A DNA stretch of 64,000 nucleotides, taken from assembly GCA_007922195.1 (NCBI GenBank), contig ML681995.1:1253982-1317981 (forward strand). Reading direction: 5' to 3'. The notes beneath the pieces were generated by a model that worked only from the letters and a program-made list of their open reading frames with translations, did no database searches and was not told where the DNA came from. Every line of letters begins with the position of its first letter. The stretch's first letter is position 1. The stretch is from Podocnemis expansa. Its lineage: Eukaryota; Chordata; Testudines; Podocnemididae. Position numbers and translations under genes: made by a program. Shown one piece after another: positions 39,880-51,350 of this stretch.

Positions 39880-40386
39880 CAGTGTTCCCTCTAAGCTGAT
39901 GATGCAGCTGAACAAGTTATGGGTGCACCTGGGGAGCCAGTGGGCAGCAGGGAGGAAGCCTGTTGGGGCCTGGAGAACCAGTGGGGAACTTGCTCAGCTG
40001 CATCATCAGCTTAGAGCGGTAGTTCCCAACCTTTTTTAGGTTGGGGACCCCTCGGTGACAAAAAAAAATCTTTGCAGACCCCCCCCCCAGCTAATTACGT
40101 AATCTGGCCTGCATGGGCAGACTCTGGCCCGCACCACCAGGGAGCTGAGCCGCAGCAGCTGTTGTCCCCTGCCCTTGCCCCTGCTGGGGAGCTGCTGTGG
40201 CTCCATTCCCCTGCCAGGATACAGCCACAGACAGGGAAAGGCAGCTCTGGCAGGGAGCATCAGGGCTGTAGCTGGATTCCAGCCCCGGGTAGGGAGAGGC
40301 TCTGCAGACCCCCTGCAAACATGTCTGTGGACCTCTGGGAGTCCCGGGACCACAGGTTGGGAACCACTGGCTTAGAGGGAACATTG
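39880..40386 (+). mobile_element. Nested stack, level 3: hAT MITE with CAGTGTTCCCTCTAAG ends
   Basis: The left arm CAGTGTTCCCTCTAAG-CTGATGATGCAGCTGA is matched, inverted, by TCAGCTGCATCATCAGCTTA at 39994-40013 continuing GAGGGAACATTG at 40375-40386. The right arm is cut by level 4. Rejoined length is about 146 bp. Flanking octamers are not convincing (about 5 of 8), so its outer duplication is decayed. Confidence 0.82.
40017..40369 (+). mobile_element. Nested stack, level 4: hAT MITE inside the right arm of level 3
   Basis: Ends CGGTAGTTCCCAACC and GGTTGGGAACCACTG are inverted. GCTTAGAG, itself part of the level-3 terminal arm, is duplicated exactly at 40009-40016 and 40370-40377. The interior is GC-rich with a C run near 40081. 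Confidence 0.9.
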
Positions 40387-41616
40387 CGCTGCAAAGTTTA
40401 AAATGGGGGGGGCCCCCCACACAAACTGCTTCGCCCTGGGCCCTGCTCCCCCCAGGGACGGCCCTGCTGATCGCTCCAGGTGCCAGCTATTGTAAGGCAT
40501 GCATTCTGATTGTAACACGCCCTGGGCACCAGCTTCTTTAGTTATTGCTCTGGAGTGGAGGAAACGTGAACCTTACAAAAGTTTTTCCAATGGATAGAAA
40601 CAGTATCTCTAAAATACTGGCTTCTCAAAACCACTGATATGCAGGTGGGAAAAATGTTTTTAGGTTAGAATGCAGAAGAGGAGCTCTGACTGAGGTCTGG
40701 TACCTGAACAGAGAATGATGTGGTCCTAAACGTACAAGTCTGCAAAACAAGCCCGCCCAGTCACCTCTTGAGCAAATAAGAACTGTGTTTACTCTTTAGC
40801 ATTCAAATATAGAAAAACAGGAATGAACACAAGTTCTTTATAGCAAATACCATAAAGGTGCTCATATTGCTGCTTATACTGTTGGTATCATTTGGGAATG
40901 GCTTGCTTAGTTGAAAGCAACACTATTATTTTCAAGCTAGATATCTCAACAACTGAGAGCACAAGGACCCACTCCGGCCAAAGAAGGCTGACATTTCAGG
41001 CTGTTAACACTCTACATTCATGCAACAAGGTAGGTGGCTCGAAGATGCCAGAGGCATTCTGCCAACTACAGAAAGACTGACTAGCTTCTTGACCAGAAGG
41101 TTCCAGTGTCCATTCTCTTCTCCCCCCCCCTTTTTTCTTTATAAACAGGCAGTGATTTAAAGATTGGCACATTACTATTTTTAAAGGAAACAGTGAAATG
41201 CTATCCTCCATCTGCATTTTCAAAATGTTTATGGAACTCAGATGGCTTTGGATAAGTACTCAGTGCATTGTAGAAAACAATTGTCTTGAGAAAGCGTGAG
41301 ATGAGCAGCAGTGATGCCAAGTGGGGGGGGGGGAATGCAGATTCTCCTGTATGTTCATTTCATGTTAGTGTTTACCCAAATGCTGGCATTTACTCCAGGA
41401 AAGTCATGCAGCTGGAAATAAAATGAAGTCCCCCCGCCCCCCAATGAAGGAAAACAAGACACCTAATTTCATGCAGACAGTGGTGGTATTTCAGGATGCA
41501 ATTATTTTCTACTCAAAATATAGATAGCTACATCAACTCAAATACCAAAAGATTAACATCAGCTCTGATCCAACAGCCACTATCCTTTTTGTTGTCAGGC
41601 AAACATGTGCTACAGT

Positions 41617-42390
41617 TTGTGGCAAAGCTCCTCCTTTATCTTCATGGGTCCACTGCTTCCTTCTAGCAGTAAGTCAGAAAACCATTGCATCCTGACATTC
41701 TTGTAGGCCCTTAGCTCTTTGATGGGACTCTGGTCATCCACTGGAGGGACAAGTGACGTATGGGGGCCTGGTGCCACCCTCCAACTCCAGGTCCCAATCT
41801 GGGGACCCTGAAAGCCCCAGTCTCCCTCTGCTGCATCAGAAAACGAGCTAGATTCCCTGGGTTACTTCATCATGTCCCATGATGTAGTGTCTAGGCTCTG
41901 TTCAGAGAGAGGCCCTTCCTGGGTTCCTTTCCAGGGGAAGTCCTTGGTCTTCAATAGTCCTAGTGGGTGTGGTTGTACCCAGTTAAATCTTCCCCTCCTG
42001 GCAGGGTCAGCTTCCTTCAGGATTCCAGGCCTGGGAAAAAATACCCTGCCCAAAAGGGGGCAAAGGATCTTCCTCCTGCCACATCTTTATACCAGCAGGG
42101 CTCTTCCTGACCAGTGCTCTGCTTCTTCTCCTAAAGCCATGCACCTTCGAACAGGACTTCCCTTCTCTCTCCCCTCCTCCTCCTCCAAATGCCAATCAAC
42201 CTGGAGTAACCATTGCTCAACCACCAAAAAAAACCCAAACAAACAAAAAAAACCAAAAAACAAAACACCCCCACAGACTTGCTGAACCTGGAGCTGATAT
42301 GTTGGCTTTCTAGTACTCTCCAGAAACTTCAGGCTGACCCTCTCAAATTGTGCAGAAGATGCACAAAGAGGAGGCACTTCTTGTCAAGCT
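41617..42390. mobile_element. Possible LTR-derived repeat
   Basis: From TGTGGCAAAGCTCCTCCTTT the sequence is pyrimidine- and GC-rich with CTCC, CCTT and CCAG words unlike the flanking intron, and it holds several overlapping open frames without known domains. Composition and the TGTGGCAA start recall sauropsid LTRs. I cannot fix the right end or prove an LTR. Confidence 0.3.
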
Positions 42391-43587
42391 GACTCTTGAC
42401 CCAAATTAAGAACACGAACATATGGGGGATTCCAATGACACTGGTGTACCAGTTTCTAACCATATCCTCCTATACAAGTATGCCACATTATATATTTAAA
42501 ACTACAACTGCTTCCATTATCCCCGTTCCCACATAGAAAGTTTTCCAGTTTAATTGCTGCATTTGTTAAAAGTTTAACAAAACAACCACCAATGGTAGCA
42601 CAATATCTGCTCTGAAATCTCAAGCAGCAGCAAATTAGATGCAAACACACACTTATTCAGAATAAGGGAGAATACATTTGTGCTGCTCTGTGTAAAATCT
42701 CCCGTGTACTGCAATAGCCTGAGCTGGCTAAACAAGTTTGTTGTATTTAACACATTTCAGAACTCCGGAGCAGATCTGAGATCCAGTCAGGTCATGAGTA
42801 TTTAAATAAAATGAAAAACTGATACAAAGGTTTGAGAAATCCCATCTCAGCTCAGCTGAAATATTGGCTATGTTTATTCTACTCAGACAAATGCCATTAG
42901 AATGCTATTTATTATTAGCAACATGTATTATCAGAGCATAGAGCAGCAGCAGTCAAAGATCCTGACATTTTGATATACTTTATGGATAGGACTCGAGACT
43001 GAGGAAAGAGATGGCTACAAAAATAGACCCATGCAAGACTACAGACCTAATTTTGAAAATTAGCCTCTTTTGTGCCCTTCATGAAAAAGTGTGTGTATGC
43101 ACTGACAGGCAATACAGAATTTTTCCTTCTTTCATAAGGGCACAAGTACAACTCCAAACCACCACATTAAAGACAAACCCTTATATTTCATGATCATTTC
43201 AACTGATGGCCCTATATCATTTAGTGATATTATGAAGAATAAAACTGTTTTAAGACAAAATGTTTAAGGCAAACCTCTTCAGGTTAAACCTCTTCAGTAG
43301 TGGAGCACTAGAATTACTCGGTTAAAACTGCTCCATGAACATGAAGGAAAAATAGTTACCTACAATAACTGTGGATCTTTGATATGTGATGTCCATCTGT
43401 ATGTCATCACTGATACCTTCACTACAGTCATCCACACACCTGCATGGCTTGAGATGGAGTATGTCGAAAGCTGCTGTACAACAACTTTGTCATAGGAGGA
43501 TTTTAATCTGGAACCCTCTACAAATGAGAAGCACTAGGTGAATGGGGAAAATGAACTCCAGATAGCTGCTCTGCAAATCTCTTAAAG

Positions 43588-43772
43588 CAGGCATCTCAAA
43601 CACATGGCTCATGGGCTGCATGCAGCCCCTAAAGCTATTTCCTGCAGCCTGCAATGACACTATTGCCACCAACATATGCCATATTGTTGTATGAAAAGGT
43701 TTCAGTGGTGTGGCCCTCAGGCTAATGTAGTCCTCATGCAGCCCTGGTGGTGATTTGAGTTTGAGACCCCTA
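43588..43772 (+). mobile_element. hAT MITE, family A, 185 bp copy
   Basis: Left end CAGGCATCTCAAACACATGG; right end GTTTGAGACCCCTA. It shares CCTGCAATGACACTATTG-like and TTGTATGAAAAGGTTTCAG blocks with 16420 and 60664. Flanks TCTTAAAG and TCTTAAAA agree at 7 of 8. Confidence 0.88.
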
Positions 43773-44341
43773 TCTTAAAAGGAAAATGCCCCTTAACACT
43801 GCAAGGGCTGTTTAAGCTCTGAAGGAAGAAATGCTGATTTGCATAGATGAGGCTAAGCTAGCCGATGTCTTGCAAGTTCTTAGACAGTCCGATACTCATT
43901 TTGATGGTCTCAGTGTGGCACAGGCCAACATTTCATAGCTTTAGCAAAAGCTGGAAACACAGTCTAGTTTAATTCCTGAATGGTCTCAATCTGTTCAATT
44001 AGTAAGAGTCCTCACATACAAGGTAAGGAGTTTATTTCCCTCTTAATTAGTCAGAGGCTTAGGAAAGACGACTAGCAGGTAGAATGATTGATTCAAGTGG
44101 CATTCAGCAATAGCTTTAGGCAAGAATTTCTAAGTAAATCCATTTATCCATGTCTGAATAATCAGCATCATCATAGCAACATTTTCAGAAATCTTCATAA
44201 TCCATCACTAATGTGGAGCCTTTAACAGCTAACTTTTTGGTTATCTGCTGTGCATAAGCCATCCATCCATCTCCTGCCTGGCTGTCACCTGCTCCAATAA
44301 TCCCTCTACCATTCTTTTTGTAACTTCCTCAACTTTAAATG

Positions 44342-44450
44342 AACAAGAAGTCCTGCAGCACTTTTAAAGACTATTTTATTTATTGCATGATTGACACAGG
44401 ACTCTTTTGCTGAATTAGACAAACAGCTATCCCTTTGGAACTTCTCCATG
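44342..44450. mobile_element. Penelope-like tail fold-back pair
   Basis: A minus-strand piece (AAGAAGTCCTGCAGCACTTT, then AAAGACTATTTTATTTATTG) is followed at once by a plus-strand piece (GACACAGGACTCTTTTGCTG, then AATTAGACAAACAGCTATCC). The two overlap in tail position around the GCCACAGGACT block. Confidence 0.78.
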
Positions 44451-47400
44451 CCTAACGTGACCAAACTACATTCAAATCGTTAACTTATCTGACATTGGGA
44501 TTTGCTTCTCTAACAGGCATCCATCTTTTCTCCCCTATACAAGCGAGATGCAAGAGTTTTTGCCATCACAGTGCAGGAGTTTGTTTTCCTTCTATTAGCA
44601 GCCTTAACTCCACATAATCCTCATGCATAAATTGTTATGGGAAAAAAGTCTTTTTTTCCACCATTTGCATCTATGAACATTACTTTCCCCACATTTTAAG
44701 GGAGTATATAGCTGTGTCATCTTTAATTTGATTCCTTTAAAACAATCTCCTCGGCTGGATAAATACGATTCCCAATAATGAAGTTCACCGACTGCTTGCA
44801 CAGCTTGCCCATTGGCTGCAAGTCCTGCCTGCATCCTATTTTTTAGTAGGTGTTTCACTATACCTATGCTTTATTTTCACTGCAATCAGAAATTGTCTAT
44901 AATCCTCACTCTTTACAAACTACAATACTGTCAGCCACTGATACAACGCAACCATGGAGCATCATACCAATGTATCCAAGACTGATTTAAGAAATGTTGT
45001 CCATCAATGACAATCCTAGAATGGACATCAAATCCCTACCAAAAGCTTTTGGTAAGATGTACTGTCTTTGTGCAACACAGTACACAGTGGACTTGACATT
45101 ATGTTTTAGCTCTCTCCATTACTTTTCCAGAGAAGGATAGTCATTAAATAACTCCATCTCTAAAAGATGACATAAAACTGAGATACTAGAGGATCAGAGG
45201 GAGACCCCATTAATCTCTACATGATACTTGCGGCTGGGGGAGATAGAAAGGAACTGAAGCACACTTGAAGTCACACAGCTCTTTAAGCCTTTAGCCGCAG
45301 AACACCAGAGGCTATGCAGGGCACAGGCACAGCTCTCACAGAAAGTGTTATTCAAAAAATCTTTGTATCTCATGCCCTTCCACCCCCAATGTAGCATACA
45401 TATGGACAATCACAAAAAAGCTCTTGCCAGTGTGTACATTTACTATTGCCCAATTGTGTACAAGATCTCCACTTTGAAAAGAAATCTCAGTAAACTACCA
45501 AATTATTATAGCAAAACATTAACAAGTTACACAGAGCAGAAACACACCATTCAGAAAAGTGCGCAAACAGACAAGTGCTCTCAGCAGAAGTTTGCAAAAT
45601 GCTGTTGATTCCTGTTGATCTGTGGGGTTGTTTTATTTTATTAAAGTTTCAGCTAAACATCACTCACTAAACGTGATGGCAACTATATGTGGGTGCATGA
45701 TTTAGCAGTAAGGGGCAAGGGGAAAGTACTGCCACAGAAGAAATACTGCTTACAAAGATTTTAAGCTTAATCTTCCCCCACCCCTCTTCTCTTGCTCTCC
45801 TAAAATGCACAAACCCTTCTAAATTCAATCAAGGATCAGAAAGCAATTTTAACATTTTTCACTACTGCAAAGGACAGTAAAAATTCATAACATGAAATGG
45901 AGTTCAGACTGAACTTGTCTGCACACAGTGGATGTTACTGCAGAGTAAAACTAACTAAACTGGATTTAAAACATGCTAGCTACTCTGCACTAATTCCCTA
46001 TGGGGGCATCCTTAATTCTTCACTGGAAGTGTCTGTGTGTTCTTGCTTAGTATACTTTGAAGTAAGTGTCCACACAGAATTAAATGAGGATAGCATGCGT
46101 ACTTGAAAACGTGCACCCTGGCTTCTTCCACATTACCTTCCTCACATGGACAAGCCCTAAAACTAAGTACACTGTCATTAAAACCACACACCGTCTTCCA
46201 TACCTATTGCAGTTTTTCAAATGGGGGGGTCTGTGATCCACAAACAAGACAATTTGAAATTGACCAGTTGTTTGGTACACACACAGGACCTAATTTCATT
46301 TAGTCCAAGGCTTGAACAATACTACATGCTATGTGCCTCGAGGATCTGCTTTAAGAAATTAACAGCTCAGATTCCACCCTCAAATTGCAGCCATATAATC
46401 CCAGTAAGTTTATTGTTCAACTTTGGTAAAGTTTATCACTAAGCAAGCCCACCAAAACATTGAAGACCATTCACCATACTCAACATGTTTCTGGTAACAA
46501 ACATTTTAACTGTATACATGGTGGGAATGCACACTGAAAGCTCACAGAATGCATGTGAAGCTAGTGTATAGCATTGCTAAAAGAGGGTGGTCACAACAGT
46601 TGGTAATTACTAGCCAAGACAATCAGTACAACAGGACTGAAATCCTGTAATCCAGATGGGAGGTTGTTTGAAAACTGAAGCGTATTTCTCCCTAACTTTC
46701 ACTTTAGGTCTAAGTGGCCTAGGTACAAAGTGGGGTTTTCACCAGTAAGCCTATTTAGATTACTACTTACTGTAAACTCAAGAATGACATGCCTATCAAA
46801 TCGCCCTTTCAGTGTTTGTTCTCTTTTAAAGCAGACAGTTCCCCACTGGACACAGCCCCTCCATTTTACTACTTGGATATGCTTAGAAATGGCTAGTGCC
46901 AAAGAGAACCATTAGCGTTGCTTTAAGACTGACAGGATTCCACCTTGTCAAATTTCCAAAGGAATAGCCATGTCAGTCTAGTCCAGCAAAACACAACAAC
47001 AAAAAAAAACAAAAACACACAAGTAGTCATATGGCACTTACAGACTAAAACAGATTTATTTTTCGCATGAGCTTTTGTGGGAGAAAATCCCACTTTGTCA
47101 GATGCTTCGAAGATAGGTGAACTTACAGAATGGAATGAAAATAAATACAAGGGGGGTGTAAAACATAGGATCAGGTCATACACTAACAGCAAATGAGAGC
47201 AGTTGTTAGGTTCAAACCCTGGGAAGCCTGAAGTCAAAAAATTACTGTTTGTAATGGGAGAAGAACCCATAGTCTCGATAAATTCTGTGAAAGCAGGATT
47301 GAAATTTGCATATTAATTCAAGTTCAGCTGTTTCTCTGAAGTCTTGATGTCCCATTGATGTCCGAGTGCAGTCGTTAAATCATTTATCGAGTGATTAGAA

Positions 47401-47466
47401 AGATGGAAATGCTCAGCAGCTGTTTTTTTGTTTTGTTTTGTTTTGATTTATTCTTTTGTGCAGGGA

Positions 47467-47736
47467 TCATCCTGTTTGTCCAATGTATAAGGTGTTGGGG
47501 CATTTCTGGCACATGATGGCATAAATCACATTAGTAGATGAGCAGGTAAATGAGCCTTTGATGGAGTGGCTGGCTTGATTAGGACCTATGATGGTATCTA
47601 TTGCACAGATATGTGGACAGACTTGGCACCGTGGTTTGCTGCAGGGGTGTGTGCCTGCTTTAATGTTTCTGTTGTTACATCTGTAGTTGCTGGTGAGTGG
47701 CTGGCTGTAGGTGAGGAAAGGTCTGTCTCCCAACAC
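47467..47736 (-). pseudogene. Penelope-like GIY-YIG endonuclease domain, copy B
   Basis: A 90-residue frame ends NVIYAIMCQKCPNTLYIGQTG split as NVIYAI and LYIGQTG, the two halves of the GIY-YIG nuclease motif. Upstream Cys/His residues (CQVCPHICAIDT) match the linker typical of Penelope elements. The frame stops directly after the motif, so the rest of the nuclease is lost. A T/TTTTG repeat follows at about 47423-47452. Confidence 0.88.
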
Positions 47737-47780
47737 GTGAGAGTGTGAGCGATCATCTTTTAGAATTAGACTGTAGGTCC

Positions 47781-49016
47781 TTAATGATCTGTTGCAGAGG
47801 TCTGACTTGAGGGTTGTATGTGGTGACTAGTGGTGTTTTCTTTCTTGGGCCTCTCCTGTAGTAGATGACTTTGGGGTACCTGTCTAGCTCTGTCAGTTGG
47901 TTTTCTTACTTCCCCAGGCGGGCACTGTAGTTTCAAGAATGCTTGATAGAGATCCTCAAGATGTCTGTCTCTGTCTGAGGGATCAGAGCAGATGTGATTA
48001 TATCTTAGGGCTTGGCTGTAGACAATGGATCCTGTGGTGTATTTAGGACAGAAGCTCGAGGGATGTAGGTAACTATACCAAATCACTAGGTTTTCAGAAC
48101 AGGGTAGTGTTGATGCATCTATCCGTGATTTGTTCTGTAGTGTCCAGAAAGTGGGTTTCCTGAGTGTTCCAGGCTCAATTTTATTCTGGAGTGAAAATTG
48201 TTGAAATCTCTGTGGAAATCTTCAAGAGCATCCCTGCCATGGGTCCAGATGAAGAAGATGTCATCAATGTAGCATAGGTAAAGAGGAGGTGTTTTGGGAT
48301 GAGACTTGAGGAAACGTTCTAAGTTGCCCATGAAGATGTTGGCATATTGTGGGGCCATGTGGGTGCCCATAGCAGTGCCACTGATTTGGAGATATAAATG
48401 ATCCTCAAATCTGAAGTAGTTGTGGGTGAGCACAAAGTCCAGTCACAAGCTGTGCTGTGACATCATCTGGTATGGTTCTTCTAATAGCTTGTAATCCATC
48501 CTTGTGTGGGATGTTGGTGTAAAGAGCTTCTACAACTACAGTGGCCAGAATGGTGTTTTCTGGAAGCTTACCAATGGACTATTTTCCTCAGGAAGTCCAT
48601 GGTATCTCGAAGATAGCTAGGGATGTTGATAACATAGGGTCTGAGGAGGGAGGCCACATAGCCAGAGGTAAGAGTGCCAATGCCTAAGATGATGGGGCAT
48701 CCAGGGTTTCTTTTTTATGGATTTTAGGTAGTAGAACGAACATACCTGGCTGTGGTTCTGGTGGTGTTTGTCTTTATATGTTCCTGTGCTGTCTTAGGAA
48801 GTTTGAGTATGCATCGTAATTCCTTTTGGTATTCCTCAGTGGGGTCAGAGGAAAGTGGTTTGTAGAATGTTGTTTATAAGCCTCCTGATCGTAATCCAAT
48901 TTATTCATGACGACAACTGCACCACCTTTGTCAGCCTCCTTAATGATAATGTAGCACAAGGCCCACCACCTAGCCCAGCCAACCTCATTAAGAGGGGAGG
49001 GAAGTGAGTGTACCAC
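47781..49016 (-). pseudogene. Penelope-like reverse transcriptase, copy B
   Basis: The frame 49016-48774 carries IIIKEADKGGAVVVMNKLDY, an RT finger segment. The frame 48433-48119 carries ISGTAMGTHMAPQYANIFMG and the catalytic YIDDIFFIWTHG (YIDD at 48271-48260), with the catalytic aspartates kept. The frame 48086-47781 carries IVYSQALRYNHICSDPSDRD, the thumb-linker region. Frame breaks separate the three, so it is not expressed as one protein. Confidence 0.88.
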
Positions 49017-49374
49017 TCCTCTGTAGGCATGAAGGTTTATAAGTCAGTGCAATAGTTCTGCAACTCTGTGGCTACAGAATTTTTAAAAAATTGCTTCCAG
49101 CCAATACACTGCTAGAAACAGCACTGACCTCAAGCATACCACAGTCCATGCCTGTTTGAGTGTCTGCTCAGAGCCTGAAGTAATAAAGATGTGAACAGCA
49201 CCATTCATCTTTCAATGGTCCATGGCCTCGGCCATTAGTTAGCTGTAGATTTTGGCATCTCTCCTATACATCACACCACTCAGTATTTCTGACAAGGCCT
49301 TCATTACCATCCAGTGGCAGCAGAGTGACATTTTCCTGCCTAGACCTTAACATGTGCCACTTCCGGTTGTAGAT

Positions 49375-50500
49375 TTAGGGTCACAAGAGACCATCACCTT
49401 TCTAGTCTAGTCCAACCTCTCCCCAGCAGATGGCACAACACTCATAGGTTTCAAGGTCAACTACCCTTCAAAAATAGATCATGATCTACTGGTTGAGGAT
49501 CACTGCAACACTGCAGGCCACATACCCTCACCAACACACTCCTGTAACAAATCTACCACCTCTTGTTGAGTTACTGAATTCTTTAAACCATGGTTTAAAA
49601 AGACCTTCAAGAGAATCCCCCATTTAAACTAGTTTAAGCCTGCAAGTGATCCAGCCCCAGAGTGCAGAGAAATGTAGGAAAAGACCTGGGTGTCTTCTAA
49701 TCTGACCTGGGGAAATTCCTTCCTGACCCCTATTCCAGATCAGTTAAATCCTAGAGCAGGCATGGCCAAACCGCAGCTCAGGAGCCACACGTGGCTCTAG
49801 AATGAAAAATTATGGCTCCCAGAAGATCAGCAGCAAATCAGTTTAGGAAAGCAGCCCCAGTCTAGCAGTTCGGGTGGGGGCTGAGACAGTAGGGAGAAGG
49901 GCAGCATGGTTGGGTATGGCGGGGAGAAGTGTGCATGGTCAGGATTTTTTAAAAAATCGCCACTAGCCTTCAGTCTTCTACAATCAAGCAGCAACTAAGG
50001 TTTTACTGTATAGGCCTAATTTTCATGGTAGCCTTAAGTAATTATTAGAATCATTAGTAGGATCAATATTTGACCTCTTTTTTTTTTTACAGTAAAATTA
50101 AAGTGTGCAATGAATTTTAAACTTAGTAATTTTGCAGTAGATGACGTATATGGCTATGTGCCTCAGTGCAGTTCTCGAAGGTTTAATAATCAACTTGTGT
50201 GGCTCGAGTTCCGAAGTTTGGCCACCCCTGTCCTAGAGTATATGGACAAGGCCCAGACACAGAGGCAAGAATTCTCTGCAGTGGCTTAAAGCCTTCCCCA
50301 TCTAGCACCTCACTCTTCAGTGGAGTTATTTCCTGCCAACAGTTGCTGACTGTCTCCTACTGTCCCCTCCATATTATATCAAGCTCAAATCTTGAAACCA
50401 GTTAGGTTTAGGCTGCTCCAAAACTTCACCCCTTTGATGTTTACAAATCTTTGCCAAAATGAACAAGTTTAGATTTGACAGCCAGTTTCTCTTGGGGATT
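49375..50500 (-). mobile_element. CR1 LINE 3' region, minus strand, split by a hAT MITE
   Basis: Plus-strand words CACAAGAGACCATCACCTTT, TGCAAGTGATCCAGCCCCAG, GGGGAAATTCCTTCCTGACC and CAGTTAAATCCTAGAG are reverse CR1 3' sequence. After the MITE the text resumes CCTAGAGTATATGGACAAGG and later TTGAAACCAGTTAGGTTTAG. The outer ends are approximate. Confidence 0.72.
49757..50230 (+). mobile_element. hAT MITE, family B (CAGGCATGGCCAAAC ends), 474 bp
   Basis: Ends CAGGCATGGCCAAACCGCAG and GTTTGGCCACCCCTG. TCCTAGAG flanks both sides exactly (49749-49756, 50231-50238). Shares GGAGCCACACGTGGCTC and AATAATCAACTTGTGTGGCT with the shorter copy at 61800. It sits inside a CR1. Confidence 0.93.
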
Positions 50501-51050
50501 CCCTATAAAACGTAGTTAATGGACTTCCAGAGCCCATTCCCTGAACTTCTCCATAGAGCTAGGCAACATCAACCCAAGAATCTGAAAGCTGGACTCCAGG
50601 TTGCAGCCAAGGCATAAGGAAACTAAAAACAAGCTGGCCGGCTTGTTTTTAACTAGTTGAGAGAAGCAGCACCACCACCACCTCCTGAGGACCAAAGATG
50701 AGCTGCTGAAGCTTCCCCGAAACAAATGAAGTGAGGGAGGGAAAGAACCAGACCACCTGGAAAATACCACAGGACCCAACACTGATGAAATGGAGCAAGG
50801 TTTCCTGGAACATGAAGTAGAGAAAGGCATCTTCAAAAAGAGGATTCCTGAATTTCTTTAATTTAATGATTATTTTCAACCAGATTCCTTTGCTGTATAT
50901 GTTGGAAGGAAGGCAGGGAATACAGTTTTTCACATCACTAGAATATATTAATTTTGCTATGGAATTTGACCTATTATGCAGATCACAGGGTCTATCATAG
51001 TTAGTACTAGGGCAGCAGAAGACAGCTGGAGGAAGGGTGCTGCTCTAGGC

Positions 51051-51350
51051 CAGCAGTTCTCAACTGCTGTCTCAACATTGCAGTGCACTATGCAACTCAC
51101 CGTGCTGTCAAAAGAAACCCACCACCACCAAAAACCTGGTCCCCTTCATGGTGGTTTTCCAGCAGAGTGGGATTTCTTCCAGCAGGGGGTGAGTTGTGGT
51201 GGAAGGGGTTATGCCACTGCCAAAACTCCCAGTGGTGGCAGCTTTTTCTCTAGGGGTGGAGGGTTGGGTTGTGCTGCTGCCAAGAGTGTTGGCAACAGTG
51301 CTTTTTGCTCAGCAACAACTAGGGTGGGGGAAGCTGTGTCAGAGAACCAC
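51051..51350 (+). mobile_element. Possible hAT MITE with CAGCAGTTCTCAAC ends
   Basis: Left end CAGCAGTTCTCAACTGC, right end near AGAGAACCAC; interior GC-rich. Related to the ends of the 36699 element. No target duplication at this right boundary. Confidence 0.4.

Larger units (their letters stand above)
38470..40466 (+). mobile_element. Nested stack, level 2: hAT-type element inside level 1
   Basis: Ends CAGAGCTGTCC and GGACGGCCCTG are inverted, imperfectly. The octamer CTGATCGC flanks both ends exactly (38462-38469 and 40467-40474). Without level 3 it is about 1.49 kb, long for a MITE, but no transposase frame was recognised. A Penelope fold-back pair at 39129-39240 sits within it. Confidence 0.8.
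38382..40552 (+). mobile_element. Nested stack, level 1: hAT MITE with CAGAGC(C/A)ATAACTA ends
   Basis: Left end CAGAGCCATAACTATAG; right end, read inverted, CAGAGCAATAACTAAAG. Flanks GAGAGGAG (38374-38381) and GAGTGGAG (40553-40560) agree at 7 of 8. Removing level 2 leaves an element of about 166 bp, a normal MITE size. Confidence 0.8.
46950..49020 (-). mobile_element. Penelope-like retroelement, copy B
   Basis: Reading the minus strand from 49020 down: RT fingers, RT palm, linker, GIY-YIG, then the tail repeat ending near 46950. The tail reads GTGGGATTTTCTCCCACAAA then AGCTCATGCG, with a decayed first box (CTGACAA). The left (5') flanking repeat was not found, so this copy looks 5'-truncated. 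Confidence 0.85.

Noticed and set aside
44604..44858. 84-codon minus-strand frame on the ELAVL2 strand
   Set aside because: No similarity to Hu proteins and no supporting splice sites.
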